Shown here: positions 19,401 through 27,789 of the stretch, in pieces
Position numbering within the stretch: the first letter of the stretch is position 1
Layout of the letters: every line of letters starts with the position of its first letter
Source: an uncultured Anaeroplasmataceae bacterium
Lineage (GTDB): Bacteria > Bacillota_I > Bacilli_A > Acholeplasmatales > Anaeroplasmataceae
Reading direction: 5' to 3'
DNA length: 44,551 bases
Assembly: GCA_947589245.1 (NCBI GenBank)
Contig: CANQBD010000012.1
Coordinates: forward strand, 1-44,551
Translations under genes and position numbers: made by a program
The notes under the pieces: generated by a model
Seen by the model: the letters and a program-made list of their open reading frames with translations, nothing else
Databases searched by the model: none
Told to the model about the DNA's origin: nothing

Positions 19401-21647
19401 ATGGCTGAATTATTAGCACCTGCTGGCAGTTTTGAAGCACTAGTGGCAGCAATTTCCAATGGAGCTGATGCAATTTATCTGGGAATGACTAAATTTGGAG
19501 CTAGAGCTTATGCAGACAATTTTGATTTAGACAACTTAAAAGAGGCTGTAAATTATGCTCATTTACGAAAAGTAAAGATATATGTAACAGTAAATACCAT
19601 TATTTTCCAAGATGAATTAAATGAGCTATATCAGTTGATTGATAAACTATATTACGCCAACGTTGATGGACTAATCATTCAAGATTTGGCCGTTTTTAAT
19701 TATGTAGTTAAAAACTACCCTCTTTTAGAAGCCCATTGTTCTACACAAATGGGAATTGATGATTTAGAAGGCACTCTTCTTTTTAAAGAATTAGGAGCCA
19801 AACGTGTCGTTTTATCCCGCGAATTAGAAATAGCTAAAATTAAAGAAATTAAAGAAAAGGCTCAAATTCCCATTGAAATATTTATTCATGGTGCTCTTTG
19901 TGTATCCTATTCAGGAAACTGTCTTATGTCGGGCCTAATAGGCTACCGAAGCGGCAATCGAGGACGCTGTGTTGGATCCTGTCGTAAAGAATATAATTTA
20001 ATTGACAAAACAAATGAAAAAGACTTTGGCAAAAGTTATCTTCTATCAATGAAAGATTTAAATACAATCGATAGAATTGAAGAATTAAAGGATATTGATT
20101 CTTTAAAAATTGAAGGTCGAATGAAAGAACCAGCGTATGTTGCAAATGTTGTTGCTAATTATCGCTTAGCCTTAGATGGCAACAAAGACCCTAAACTAAA
20201 AGAAAATTTAAACAAAACATTTAATCGGGGATTTACAAAAGGCTATATTTTCGGTGAAGACAAAAAAAATATTACAAATATTGTTAAACCAAATAACTTT
20301 GGCTACTTAATAGGCAGGATAACCAATAAAACAAAAGTAGGATATCAAATTACATTAAGTAGTGAATTAAATCAAAATGACATCATCCGCATCGATCATA
20401 ATGGTGAAGATGTCAATTTAACAGCTGCTAGAATCTATGATGAAAAGGATAATTATATCAGCAAAGCCAATCAACAGTGCTACCTTAAAATAAAAGAAAA
20501 CTTAAAGGTTGGCGATTTAGTATACAAAACAAAAGATGTCAACTTTTATGAAAATTTAAATAAAAGCTATCCAAAAGAATATCGCAGATTCCCAATTGTA
20601 CTAGATGTTTATGCTTACTATGATTCACCTCTTAAAATAGTAGCCCATTGCGATGAAATAAGTGTTGAATATGCTTCTTCTACACCTTTACAAAAGGCTT
20701 TAAAATTAGTTTCTGATAAAGAAATGTTTTTTGAACAATTCAATAGATTAAATGATTCAGTATATTTTTTGAAAAAAATAAATTATTTTAATAATGAAGT
20801 ATTTATCCCAGCCAAATTAATCAATGATGCCAGAAGAGAAATAATCACTTCTTTAAATCAAAAAAGATTGTGGCAAAGAGACACTATAAAAATAAATATT
20901 ACTCCTGAAGAAAAGATTTCTTTTCCCCTTGAAAAAACAAAATTGGCTGTTTATGCAACAACCCTAGAACAATATGAGGCCGCAAAAGAATGCGGGATAG
21001 AAATAATTTATTATGAAAACAATGTAATAAGAAGAAATGATGTTACTTATTCTTCTAAAAAAGGTTATCTCTTGGTTGGTGGCTATGGTGGTATCTATGC
21101 TTACCGTAATAAAAACGAAATCATTAGTGATTTCTCATTGAATGTTGTCAATGCAGAAGCTGTCAAAACGCTTCATGCCTTAGGTGTTAAGCGCGTTACA
21201 CTAGCCCACGAAATTAATAAAAAGCAAATTCAAGATTTAATTGAGGCCTATAAATTGCAATATGATGGTTATCCCAATTTAGAAATGATTGTTTATGGCA
21301 GAGCACATCTTTTATTTACTAAATATTGTCCCTTAAAACCCTATAACCTATGTGGAAAATGCCAAACAAATAATTATGTTTTAAAAGATGAATATCAAGA
21401 ATTTCCTATTATTAGTCATCCAGATTGCACAACAACCTTAGTTAATAGTAAAATCTTAAATTTAATTGATGAAATAAATAATATATCAAATATTAATGTT
21501 TTTAGATTGCAATTCACAATTGAAACAAAAGCTGAAGCAATTCAAATTATTAAACAATTTCAAGATAGGCTAACAGGTAAAAACAACTCAAAGCAATTTA
21601 ACCAAAACACTGATACAAGAGGACATTTTAATAAGGAAATATTGTAA
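19401..21647 (+). CDS. Peptidase U32 family protein (large, two-domain form)
   Basis: This 748-aa protein (from the ATG at 19401) begins MAELLAPAGSFEALVAAISNGADAIYLG, the U32 start. The U32 signature EIFIHGALCVSYSGNCLMS is present. Four cysteines at 167, 174, 190 and 194 (C-x6-C-x15-C-x3-C) match the Fe-S/metal cysteines of family members that hydroxylate RNA (RlhA, TrhP). The C-terminal half looks like the U32/DUF3656 extension and has a second Cys cluster (YCPLKPYNLCGKC). Family members are annotated as collagenases, but RNA hydroxylation is as likely. An upstream in-frame ATG (19383) exists; GGTGAT fits the downstream one. It is one of two plus-strand genes. Confidence 0.85.
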   Translation: MAELLAPAGSFEALVAAISNGADAIYLGMTKFGARAYADNFDLDNLKEAVNYAHLRKVKIYVTVNTIIFQDELNELYQLIDKLYYANVDGLIIQDLAVFNYVVKNYPLLEAHCSTQMGIDDLEGTLLFKELGAKRVVLSRELEIAKIKEIKEKAQIPIEIFIHGALCVSYSGNCLMSGLIGYRSGNRGRCVGSCRKEYNLIDKTNEKDFGKSYLLSMKDLNTIDRIEELKDIDSLKIEGRMKEPAYVANVVANYRLALDGNKDPKLKENLNKTFNRGFTKGYIFGEDKKNITNIVKPNNFGYLIGRITNKTKVGYQITLSSELNQNDIIRIDHNGEDVNLTAARIYDEKDNYISKANQQCYLKIKENLKVGDLVYKTKDVNFYENLNKSYPKEYRRFPIVLDVYAYYDSPLKIVAHCDEISVEYASSTPLQKALKLVSDKEMFFEQFNRLNDSVYFLKKINYFNNEVFIPAKLINDARREIITSLNQKRLWQRDTIKINITPEEKISFPLEKTKLAVYATTLEQYEAAKECGIEIIYYENNVIRRNDVTYSSKKGYLLVGGYGGIYAYRNKNEIISDFSLNVVNAEAVKTLHALGVKRVTLAHEINKKQIQDLIEAYKLQYDGYPNLEMIVYGRAHLLFTKYCPLKPYNLCGKCQTNNYVLKDEYQEFPIISHPDCTTTLVNSKILNLIDEINNISNINVFRLQFTIETKAEAIQIIKQFQDRLTGKNNSKQFNQNTDTRGHFNKEIL

Positions 21648-21678
21648 AAAAGTAGGCACCTATTATGCCTACTTTTTT
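21646..21678. terminator. Bidirectional terminator between U32 and glycosidase genes
   Basis: A perfect 13-bp stem (AAAAAAGTAGGCA / TGCCTACTTTTTT, loop of 7 nt) lies between two convergent genes. It has U runs in both directions and overlaps the U32 stop codon. Confidence 0.9.
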
Positions 21679-21680
21679 GA

Positions 21681-22925
21681 TTATATTTCTTCTTTTAAAA
21701 CTAACAACCAATCATTTGAAAGTTCTCTTCTTCTAACAGGCTTGAAAGCCAATTTGGCTTTATTCTTATAAGATCCGATATAACTTTTAAAACCATTTTC
21801 CGGATTAAGCCAATAGGCAGCCATTGTTTTATTTTTATATTTCTCTAAATTTAATATTATTTCATTGCCAACATAAGTATAACAAATTAAATAATTTTCC
21901 CCAGCAAAACAACTTATTCTATCAGTCATTGTCCCTTGAATTAAAACAAATTCCGGATGAGGTGAGCCTTTAGAAAAATCAAACTCATAAAATAAATCCT
22001 TTAAGATTCTTAATTCTGCCCCGCCTGGAGCATGCAAAGCCTCTTTCCAAGTTTCTCTAACACCATAAGAACCAACGCCATTATAAGCAAAGAACTGAAC
22101 AACAGCATTATTGCCATAAGTATGACCACATGCCCCTTCTAAAACACTAAAATAGGCATAACGTCTAACATGTTGGGCTTCCCAATATGGTTGAGTAATA
22201 TCATGTAATCCTTGAACAACTCCCTCATAAGATGGTTCGCCATCTAGACAGGGCTTTAATGGTTTAGATGATAAACTCTTAATAACATATTTATAATTTG
22301 ATTCACCAAAATTGGCTTCATCAAGATAATTGTTATCTTGGGCTTTAACATCTAATTGATCATAGCGCCTATGTCCAGATTGAAACATATGAAAATCTAA
22401 CCACTTACAATTACTAAACCATAAATATGATCCTGTCCTACCAAACGGATGAAAGGTAATTAAACGTTCAGGATTATGTTCTTTTAATTTAGTACCTAAA
22501 GCATTAAAGAGATCAAAATTGATATCGCCTCTTATGTCACCACCAAGAACCCAAACCAAATTTTCTTCTTCTTTAAAATATTCAATAATAAAATCAAAAT
22601 AAGAATTAATTTGACTTTCATCTAAAATGGCGTTTTTAATATATCTTCCCCAAAGTGGAACCAAAGCAATATACATTCCTAACTTTTTAGCTTGTCTTAC
22701 AACATCTAATACCTTTTTAAAATAAGATTCATCCTCATATTCATCTAAAAAATTGAAGCTAAGTATTGTCTGAATGACATTGAAACCCAATTCTTTTCGA
22801 TTACGTAAATAAACTAATATGTCAGACATTTCCAACTTAGATAAAAGCTCCCAAGCTGTATCACCCAACCAAAAGAAAGGCTTACCATCTTCGTAAAGAT
22901 AATTTTTTTTAACTGTTAATTTCAT
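21681..22925 (-). CDS. Glycoside hydrolase, GH140/DUF4038 (apiosidase-like)
   Basis: This 414-aa protein begins MKLTVKKNYLYEDGKPFFWLGDTAWELL, the DUF4038 start. It is a TIM-barrel type enzyme with WVLGGDIRGD (D130) and CLDGEPSYEG (E230). Their 100-residue spacing matches what I recall for the acid/base and nucleophile of GH140 apiosidase. The last ~90 residues resemble the small beta domain that follows DUF4038. There is no signal peptide, so it is cytosolic. The ORF runs 60 codons further upstream, but that part crosses a terminator and a tRNA gene; GGAG stands before the ATG at 22925. Apiosidases act on pectin (RG-II) side chains, which fits the nearby pectate lyase. The exact substrate is uncertain. 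Confidence 0.8.
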   Translation of the reverse strand: MKLTVKKNYLYEDGKPFFWLGDTAWELLSKLEMSDILVYLRNRKELGFNVIQTILSFNFLDEYEDESYFKKVLDVVRQAKKLGMYIALVPLWGRYIKNAILDESQINSYFDFIIEYFKEEENLVWVLGGDIRGDINFDLFNALGTKLKEHNPERLITFHPFGRTGSYLWFSNCKWLDFHMFQSGHRRYDQLDVKAQDNNYLDEANFGESNYKYVIKSLSSKPLKPCLDGEPSYEGVVQGLHDITQPYWEAQHVRRYAYFSVLEGACGHTYGNNAVVQFFAYNGVGSYGVRETWKEALHAPGGAELRILKDLFYEFDFSKGSPHPEFVLIQGTMTDRISCFAGENYLICYTYVGNEIILNLEKYKNKTMAAYWLNPENGFKSYIGSYKNKAKLAFKPVRRRELSNDWLLVLKEEI

Positions 22926-22965
22926 AGCAAACTCCATCTTCTTTTCTATGCGATTTATAAAAAAG

Positions 22966-22986
22966 AAAAAGTCCCATGTAGGACTT
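22966..22986 (-). terminator. Terminator after tRNA-Gly
   Basis: On the minus strand AAGTCC-TACATG-GGACTT is followed by a U run, 11 nt after the tRNA CCA end. The stem is only 6 bp, so some readthrough into the glycosidase gene is possible. Confidence 0.6.
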
Positions 22987-22996
22987 AAATTTTTAT

Positions 22997-23071
22997 TGGA
23001 GCCACAGAACGGAATCGAACCGTCATCATATGCATGGCAAGCATAGGTACTAACCGTTGTACTACTGCGGC
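22997..23071 (-). tRNA. tRNA-Gly (anticodon GCC)
   Basis: A 75-nt cloverleaf includes the encoded CCA. The acceptor arm is GCCGCAG / CTGTGGC (one G-U pair). The anticodon arm is TATGC-TTGCCAT-GCATA, which gives anticodon GCC. The T arm is GACGG-TTCGATT-CCGTT and the discriminator is U. It is a standalone tRNA gene with its own promoter and terminator. Confidence 0.95.
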
Positions 23072-23090
23072 ATAACTTAATGCATTTATT

Positions 23091-23118
23091 ATTATAGCAT
23101 AACATTTTATAATTGCAA
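23091..23118 (-). promoter_or_regulatory. Promoter of tRNA-Gly
   Basis: On the minus strand there is a -35 TTGCAA (23113-23118), a 16-nt spacer and an extended -10 TGCTATAAT (core 23091-23096). The transcript starts shortly before the tRNA 5' end. Confidence 0.75.
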
Positions 23119-23231
23119 GCATAATTTTGAGTTTTTTAAAAATATCTCTTTCAAGCTCTCTATTACCATTTTATGTATAAAATTTTTAAATTATACGAAT
23201 AATATTTTTGATAATAAAGGAGATTATAAAA

Positions 23232-23765
23232 ATGAAATTTGAAAATTCTAAAACAGAAAAAAATTTAATGACAGCTTTTACAGGCGAAGTTCAAGCTTAT
23301 GCTAAATATAAGTTTTTCTCAGACCAAGCCAAGCAAGATGGCTACGAGCAAATTGCCGAAATCTTTAAATACACAGCAGATAACGAACTTCAACATGCAG
23401 AAATCTGGTTTAAACAGCTTGGTTTATTAAAAGATACTTTAACCAATCTTCAAACGGCGGCCAGTGGTGAAAAATTTGAATGGTCAGAAATGTATAAAGA
23501 ATTTGCTGAAACAGCTAAAGAGGAAGGATTTATCCAACTTGAACGCCTTTTTAAAGGTGTTGCCAACATTGAAAAATATCATGAGGAACGCTATAACAAA
23601 TTCATTCAAAATATGCAAAACAATGAAGTGTTTGAAAGAATTGATGAAGAATTGTGGGAATGCCGTAACTGTGGTCATATTCACAAAGGCAAAAAAGCAC
23701 CTGGAGTTTGCCCTGTCTGTAATGAACCTCAAAGTTTCTTCCAAATTAAACCTGAAAATTATTAA
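23232..23765 (+). CDS. Rubrerythrin
   Basis: This 177-aa peroxide-scavenging protein is typical of anaerobes. The N-terminal four-helix bundle carries di-iron ligands at E19 (FTGEVQAYAKY), E52 and H55 (DNELQHAEIW), the E93/E98 region, and E114/H117 (NIEKYHEERY). The C-terminal rubredoxin-like domain has Cys144, Cys147, Cys160 and Cys163 (WECRNCGHI and GVCPVCNEP). AAAGGAG stands before the ATG at 23232; the in-frame ATG 24 nt upstream lacks a ribosome site. It is a single gene with its own terminator. No clear promoter or PerR box was found in the 110 bp upstream. Confidence 0.95.
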   Translation: MKFENSKTEKNLMTAFTGEVQAYAKYKFFSDQAKQDGYEQIAEIFKYTADNELQHAEIWFKQLGLLKDTLTNLQTAASGEKFEWSEMYKEFAETAKEEGFIQLERLFKGVANIEKYHEERYNKFIQNMQNNEVFERIDEELWECRNCGHIHKGKKAPGVCPVCNEPQSFFQIKPENY

Positions 23766-23766
23766 G

Positions 23767-23806
23767 AAAAAAGACTTAAGATCGACAATGATTTTAAGTC
23801 TTTTTT
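23767..23806. terminator. Bidirectional terminator between rubrerythrin and the serS operon
   Basis: A 13-bp perfect stem (AAAAAAGACTTAA / TTAAGTCTTTTTT, loop of about 14 nt) lies between convergent genes, with U runs on both sides. Confidence 0.85.
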
Positions 23807-23812
23807 ATACCT

Positions 23813-24733
23813 TTAAATTTCTCTAAAAGCTTGTTTATCTTCTTCTGATTTAGAAGTTATTGTATAATTGCCATATTCAATATCTAATCTAATTAAAAAT
23901 TCGGCAGCCTCAACAGTAACATCTGTTGTTAAATAATCATCTATATATTGCTTCTTTAGCGCTTCAGCAATCATTTCTGAAGCATTAATTTCAGCATAAA
24001 TTGGTAAGAGTTTTTCACAATCAAAACCCATATAAGCTTCTATTGAAATTGACTCTGTAAGGGGAATAATCAGCTTAATTGTAAAAGTATTTTTAGTTGT
24101 AGAAGTAATGGTTACATGATAAATACTAATCATTTCATCAGTAATATTTAAGATTTGAATTAAATTATAATAATCTAATAAAGTAATACTACTCTTAATG
24201 TATTGACTTATGTCACTTTGAACTTGAGGATTAGGATATTTAAGTTTTGATTCACCTTTGGAATTGCCAACATTAAATTCTAAATCAAAATACCAAAAAC
24301 TTTCATCATTAAAAATATCGCTATCAATTTGATAATTTTCATTTAAAGCCAAGCTATTAGAATCTGTGTTAGTAAAGCCAGCTAAAGCTAAATTACCTTC
24401 AAATAAAAAATTTTTTAAATCACTCTTTAGATTAAGATTCATTTCATACCCAACTGAAACAGCAATTGCTTCCTTAGCAGCAATCATAAGTGAACTATTG
24501 AGTTTACTAAAAATCTTAAACTCTGCCCCATTAAAATTAAGCTTATTAGGTTTAATTTGTTTTAGGTTTTCAAATATTTCTATTACCTCATTCTCATCTT
24601 CTGTTTTAGTGATTACTAAAACTTCTTCTTCACCAAGAGGATTTAAATATTTAATTTCAGCTGGCGTATCTTCCGAATTGGAACAGGAGCTCAAACCTAA
24701 AACAACTAAAATTAAAATTAAAAGTTTCTTCAT
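23813..24733 (-). CDS. Lipoprotein of unknown function
   Basis: This 306-aa protein has a lipoprotein signal (MKKLLILILVVLGLSSC, acylated Cys17). The mature part is acidic with regularly spaced hydrophobic strands, and I recognise no family. Its ATG overlaps the mscS stop (ATGA), so it is translationally coupled to the channel gene and is the last gene of the T-box-serS-mscS unit. A role in envelope stress or sensing is possible but not shown by the sequence. Confidence 0.75.
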   Translation of the reverse strand: MKKLLILILVVLGLSSCSNSEDTPAEIKYLNPLGEEEVLVITKTEDENEVIEIFENLKQIKPNKLNFNGAEFKIFSKLNSSLMIAAKEAIAVSVGYEMNLNLKSDLKNFLFEGNLALAGFTNTDSNSLALNENYQIDSDIFNDESFWYFDLEFNVGNSKGESKLKYPNPQVQSDISQYIKSSITLLDYYNLIQILNITDEMISIYHVTITSTTKNTFTIKLIIPLTESISIEAYMGFDCEKLLPIYAEINASEMIAEALKKQYIDDYLTTDVTVEAAEFLIRLDIEYGNYTITSKSEEDKQAFREI

Positions 24734-25584
24734 TTCTGGTCCTTATTTTTAATAGCAACTTCTAATTGATCAAATGGAATTTCAATACCATTAGCATCAA
24801 AAGCCTTCTTAAGTTCAATCATTAAATATTTATTGATTGGCCAATAATCGCTATTTTTACACCATACTCGAATATTTAAATCAATACTTGAAGAAGAATA
24901 TTTATCAACTCCCACATAAGGTGCAGGGTCTTTGAATATTAATTCATTTTTAGCACAAACCTCATTGATAACTTCTGTAACCTTTTCAAAATCTGTACTA
25001 TAAGCCACTGACATCACAACATCAACTCTTCTTGAATCCTTTATTGAATTATTGACAATAACGTTATTAGCTAAAGCCCCATTTGGAACATGAACCACTT
25101 TATTATCTGGTGTAATTAAAACGGTATAAAACATATGGATATCTTCAACACTACCAGTTTGACCATTAGTAATAATGGTATCGCCAATTCTAAAAGGGCG
25201 CATAACAATAATAATTATACCACCAGCAAAATTAGATAAAGACCCTTGAAGAGCCAAGCCAATAGCCACACCAACTGAAGCAATAACTGCAGAAATTGAG
25301 GCCGTTTCAATTCCTATATAACCAATAAAACAAACTAAAGCAATTAATTTTATGGAAATTCTTAAAGCATGCGTTCCCACTCTGGCAATAGTTTCATCAG
25401 CTTGTCTTTTTTGTAATTTTTTATAAATCTTTTTAACTAAAAAATTAGTAACTTTAAAAATAATAAATAAAACAACTAAACCAATAATTAATTTTATACC
25501 CGTTGTTGTACACCAATTAACTATACTATTCCATACTGCATTCCAATCAATTGAAGATGTACTACTTTCATCTGCTAAAAACAT
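24730..25584 (-). CDS. mscS: Small-conductance mechanosensitive channel, MscS family
   Basis: This 284-aa protein has three membrane segments (about 30-48, 72-90 and 95-125). The pore helix is recognisable: IASVGVAIGLALQGSLSNFAGGIIIIVMRPF, with the A/G packing pattern, then RIGDTI and the beta domain (HMFYTVLITPDNKVVHVPNGAL). The end IPFDQLEV matches the IPFPQ-type C-terminal motif. The size matches E. coli MscS (286 aa). It releases solutes on hypo-osmotic shock. It lies 22 nt behind serS with no terminator between, so it should share the T-box transcript. It ends with TGA. Confidence 0.92.
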   Translation of the reverse strand: MFLADESSTSSIDWNAVWNSIVNWCTTTGIKLIIGLVVLFIIFKVTNFLVKKIYKKLQKRQADETIARVGTHALRISIKLIALVCFIGYIGIETASISAVIASVGVAIGLALQGSLSNFAGGIIIIVMRPFRIGDTIITNGQTGSVEDIHMFYTVLITPDNKVVHVPNGALANNVIVNNSIKDSRRVDVVMSVAYSTDFEKVTEVINEVCAKNELIFKDPAPYVGVDKYSSSSIDLNIRVWCKNSDYWPINKYLMIELKKAFDANGIEIPFDQLEVAIKNKDQK

Positions 25585-25606
25585 TTAACATCATCCTTTC
25601 TAATAA

Positions 25607-26893
25607 TTATTTAACCGGCTTAATAACCTTTAAACCACCCATATAAGATTGTAAAGCCTTAGGAACATTAATGCTGCCATCAGCATTATAATTATTTTCT
25701 ACTACAGCAATTAAGCCTCTTGGCGTAGCTAAAACTGTATTATTTAAGGTATGTACTAAATAAGTACCATTTTCGTTTTTAGTCCTAATTCCTAAACGCC
25801 TAGCTTGAGCATCACCCAAATTAGAACAACTACCAACTTCAAAATATTTCTTTTGGCGAGGACTCCAAGCCTCAATATCACAAGATTTAACCTTTAAATC
25901 AGCCAAATCACCTGTACAGCATTCTAACGTTCTAACCGGAATATCAAGACTTCTAAAGAATTCAACAGTATATTGCCACATTTTTTCATACCATGCCATA
26001 CTATCTTCCGGTTTACATAAAACTATCATTTCTTGTTTTTCAAATTGGTGAACACGATAGATTCCTCTTTCTTCTATACCATGAGCCCCAACTTCTTTTC
26101 TAAAACAAGGAGAATAAGAAGTTAAAGTAACAGGTAATTGATCTTCTTTAATAATTTGACCTTTAAAACGACCAATCATAGAATGCTCAGAAGTGCCAAT
26201 TAAATAAAGATCTTCGCCTTCAATTTTATACATCATATTTTCCATTTCAGCAAAGCTCATAACCCCACTTACAACATCCGAACGAATCATAAATGGAGGA
26301 ATACAATAAGTAAAGCCTTTAGAAATCATAAAATCACGAGCGTATGTTAGCATTGCTGAATGAAGACGAGCAATATCACCAACTAAGAAATAAAAGCCAT
26401 TACCACTAGTTCTTCCGGCAGCTTCCTTATCTAAGCCATTAATTCGGTCAATAATATCAGCATGATAAGGAATTTCATAATCAGGAACTACTGGTTCACC
26501 AAAGCGTTCATTTTCCACATTTTCAGTATCATTTTTACCAATAGGTACGCTCTTATCAACAATTTGGGGAATAACCATTAGCTTCTTTAAAAGTTTTTCA
26601 TTTAACTCCAATAATAAAGGATCAATTTCGGCAATTCTTAAATTGTTCTTAGAAACAATAGCTTTAGTTTCTTCAGCCTTCGCAATTTCTTTATTTTTCA
26701 TAAATATGCCAATCTGCTTACTTAATTCATTTCTAGAAGCTCTTAAAGCTTCACCTTCAACCTTTAAAGCTCTTATTTCTTTATCTAAAGCAATAACCTC
26801 ATCAACTAAAGGTAATTTTTCATCTTGAAATTTTTTCTTAATATTTTCTTTTACAATTTCCGGATGTTCACGAATAAATTTTAAATCTAACAT
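25607..26893 (-). CDS. serS: Seryl-tRNA synthetase
   Basis: This 428-aa class II synthetase charges tRNA-Ser. Residues about 30-100 are the coiled-coil arm that grips the tRNA long variable arm. Motif 2 is CFRKEVGAHGIEERGIYRVHQFEK and motif 3 is NNTVLATPRGLIAVVEN, the class II catalytic pair. Motif 3 shows the NNTxLAxPR variant rather than the more common NGSGLAVGR form. The length is normal. It is preceded by a T-box leader and followed by mscS. Confidence 0.97.
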   Translation of the reverse strand: MLDLKFIREHPEIVKENIKKKFQDEKLPLVDEVIALDKEIRALKVEGEALRASRNELSKQIGIFMKNKEIAKAEETKAIVSKNNLRIAEIDPLLLELNEKLLKKLMVIPQIVDKSVPIGKNDTENVENERFGEPVVPDYEIPYHADIIDRINGLDKEAAGRTSGNGFYFLVGDIARLHSAMLTYARDFMISKGFTYCIPPFMIRSDVVSGVMSFAEMENMMYKIEGEDLYLIGTSEHSMIGRFKGQIIKEDQLPVTLTSYSPCFRKEVGAHGIEERGIYRVHQFEKQEMIVLCKPEDSMAWYEKMWQYTVEFFRSLDIPVRTLECCTGDLADLKVKSCDIEAWSPRQKKYFEVGSCSNLGDAQARRLGIRTKNENGTYLVHTLNNTVLATPRGLIAVVENNYNADGSINVPKALQSYMGGLKVIKPVK

Positions 26894-26911
26894 AACTCTT
26901 TCTCCTTTAAA

Positions 26912-26945
26912 AATAAAAAGCCCTCAAGTCAAAACACTTAAGGAC
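26912..26945 (-). terminator. T-box leader terminator
   Basis: On the minus strand GTCCTTAAGT pairs with ACTTGAGGGC (two G-U pairs, loop GTTTTG), followed by TTTTTATT. It competes with the antiterminator formed by the upstream T-box sequence. Confidence 0.85.
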
Positions 26946-27118
26946 GCTAATTAGCGCGGTACCACCTTAATTCCAGAAGATTCTGGCGCTTAAAACCTTT
27001 AACGCAGGTAAACGTTTCTATCAAGGGTAGATTTCATTTATCTAAAATACTGATTTTCACCAAACATCAGCTCTCTAAAATTTTAAGCTAAATTACTTAG
27101 TCCTCTCATCTAGAAATT
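26946..27118 (-). promoter_or_regulatory. T-box leader controlling serS
   Basis: The T-box core AAGGTGGTACCGCG is at 26955-26968 and pairs through AAGG with CCTT in the antiterminator, which uses sequence from the following terminator. Stem I has the distal GAGAGCTGATG ... GGTGAAAATCAG block, an AGTA loop-E side and a base TCTA / TAGA. The likely specifier is UCU at 27029-27031 (in GAATCTACC), which would read tRNA-Ser. Uncharged tRNA-Ser binding should allow readthrough. The specifier is inferred by position. Confidence 0.92.
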
Positions 27119-27124
27119 AAAATT

Positions 27125-27152
27125 ATTATAGCATTATTTGCTTATTTGTCAA
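27125..27152 (-). promoter_or_regulatory. Promoter of the T-box-serS operon
   Basis: On the minus strand there is a perfect -35 TTGACA (27147-27152), a 16-nt spacer and an extended -10 TGCTATAAT (core 27125-27130). It overlaps the 3' end of the upstream small membrane protein gene. Confidence 0.85.
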
Positions 27153-27372
27153 TTGTAGTCTGGTCTTGTTCTATATGTTTAGCATTTTCCGATTTAATCC
27201 AAAAATAACCTATAGTTATGCCTGCCACAACTAACGCTAAAATTATAATCAAAGAGACATACCAAAGATGCCATGCTGAATACGACCAAATACCATAAAC
27301 TAAGGAAGCAATCATAGTGTAGAAAAAGACAATTATAATTGTTAAATAATTTTTCTTAATATACTCTAGCAT
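27142..27372 (-). CDS. Small two-helix membrane protein of unknown function
   Basis: This 76-aa protein has two predicted membrane helices, about 10-31 and 37-59 (aromatic-rich SYSAWHLWYVSL between and into the second), and an acidic/polar tail ending EQDQTTIDK. I recognise no family. AAGGAGTG stands before the ATG and it has its own promoter, so it is probably real. It lies between the Rnf terminator and the serS promoter. Confidence 0.65.
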   Translation of the reverse strand: MLEYIKKNYLTIIIVFFYTMIASLVYGIWSYSAWHLWYVSLIIILALVVAGITIGYFWIKSENAKHIEQDQTTIDK

Positions 27373-27394
27373 TATACTTCACTCCTTCTTTGTT

Positions 27395-27404
27395 ATTATA
27401 GCAT
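27395..27404 (-). promoter_or_regulatory. -10 region for the small membrane protein
   Basis: TATAAT (27395-27400 on the minus strand) is preceded by TGC. It shares the 12-nt ATGCTATAATAA block with three other promoters in this window. No good -35 is visible, as expected of an extended -10 promoter. Confidence 0.55.
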
Positions 27405-27431
27405 TAAATTAATTAAAACACCATATTTAAT

Positions 27432-27465
27432 TAAAAATAAATGGCCTAACCAAAAGGCTAGACCA
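27432..27465 (-). terminator. Terminator of the glyA-rnf operon
   Basis: On the minus strand TGGTCTAGCC pairs with GGTTAGGCCA (with G-U pairs, loop TTTT), followed by a U-rich tail (TTTATTTTTAA). It lies just behind the short rnfB gene. Confidence 0.65.
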
Positions 27466-27471
27466 ATATTA

Positions 27472-27789
27472 TTATTTTACCTTTAAAGGATTTATCGAAC
27501 CATCTTCATTAGGATGTTCATCTAAATATTTTCTAATTTCAGCAGCTTTGCCAGCTTTAATGCCAGGTTTACACAAATTTAAATTCTCCGCAGTTTGAGC
27601 TACAATTGCTTCAGCATAACCAGCACAACCAGGAAAACCACAAGCCCCACAGTTGGCATTTGGTAAGATTGCTGTAATATCTTCAACTCTTGTATCAACC
27701 TTTACATACAACACTTTAGCGGCAATGGCTAGTCCTAAACCAAGTATAAGACCTAAACCAGCTAATATCGCTACAGCAACAAAAACCAT
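27472..27789 (-). CDS. rnfB: RnfB, reduced form (membrane helix plus one Fe-S domain only)
   Basis: This 105-aa protein has one N-terminal helix (2-24) and the RnfB FeS_4 domain: DITAILPNANCGACGFPGCAGYAEAIV with Cys47, Cys50, Cys55 and Cys73 (C-x2-C-x4-C-x17-C). Normal Bacillota RnfB is about 260-330 aa and continues with ferredoxin-type 4Fe-4S domains that accept electrons from ferredoxin. Here the frame ends cleanly after residue 105 and the following 100 bp hold only a terminator and the next promoter. Its ATG overlaps the previous stop (TAATG). The identity is sure; the missing part is unusual. Confidence 0.85.
   Translation of the reverse strand: MVFVAVAILAGLGLILGLGLAIAAKVLYVKVDTRVEDITAILPNANCGACGFPGCAGYAEAIVAQTAENLNLCKPGIKAGKAAEIRKYLDEHPNEDGSINPLKVK

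Noticed and set aside
22926-23105. N-terminal extension of the GH140-like protein
   Set aside because: It translates through a tRNA gene and a terminator.
23484-23826. Additional ORFs in other frames of the rubrerythrin gene
   Set aside because: Rubrerythrin in frame +1 is intact with all metal ligands; the others are out-of-frame readings.
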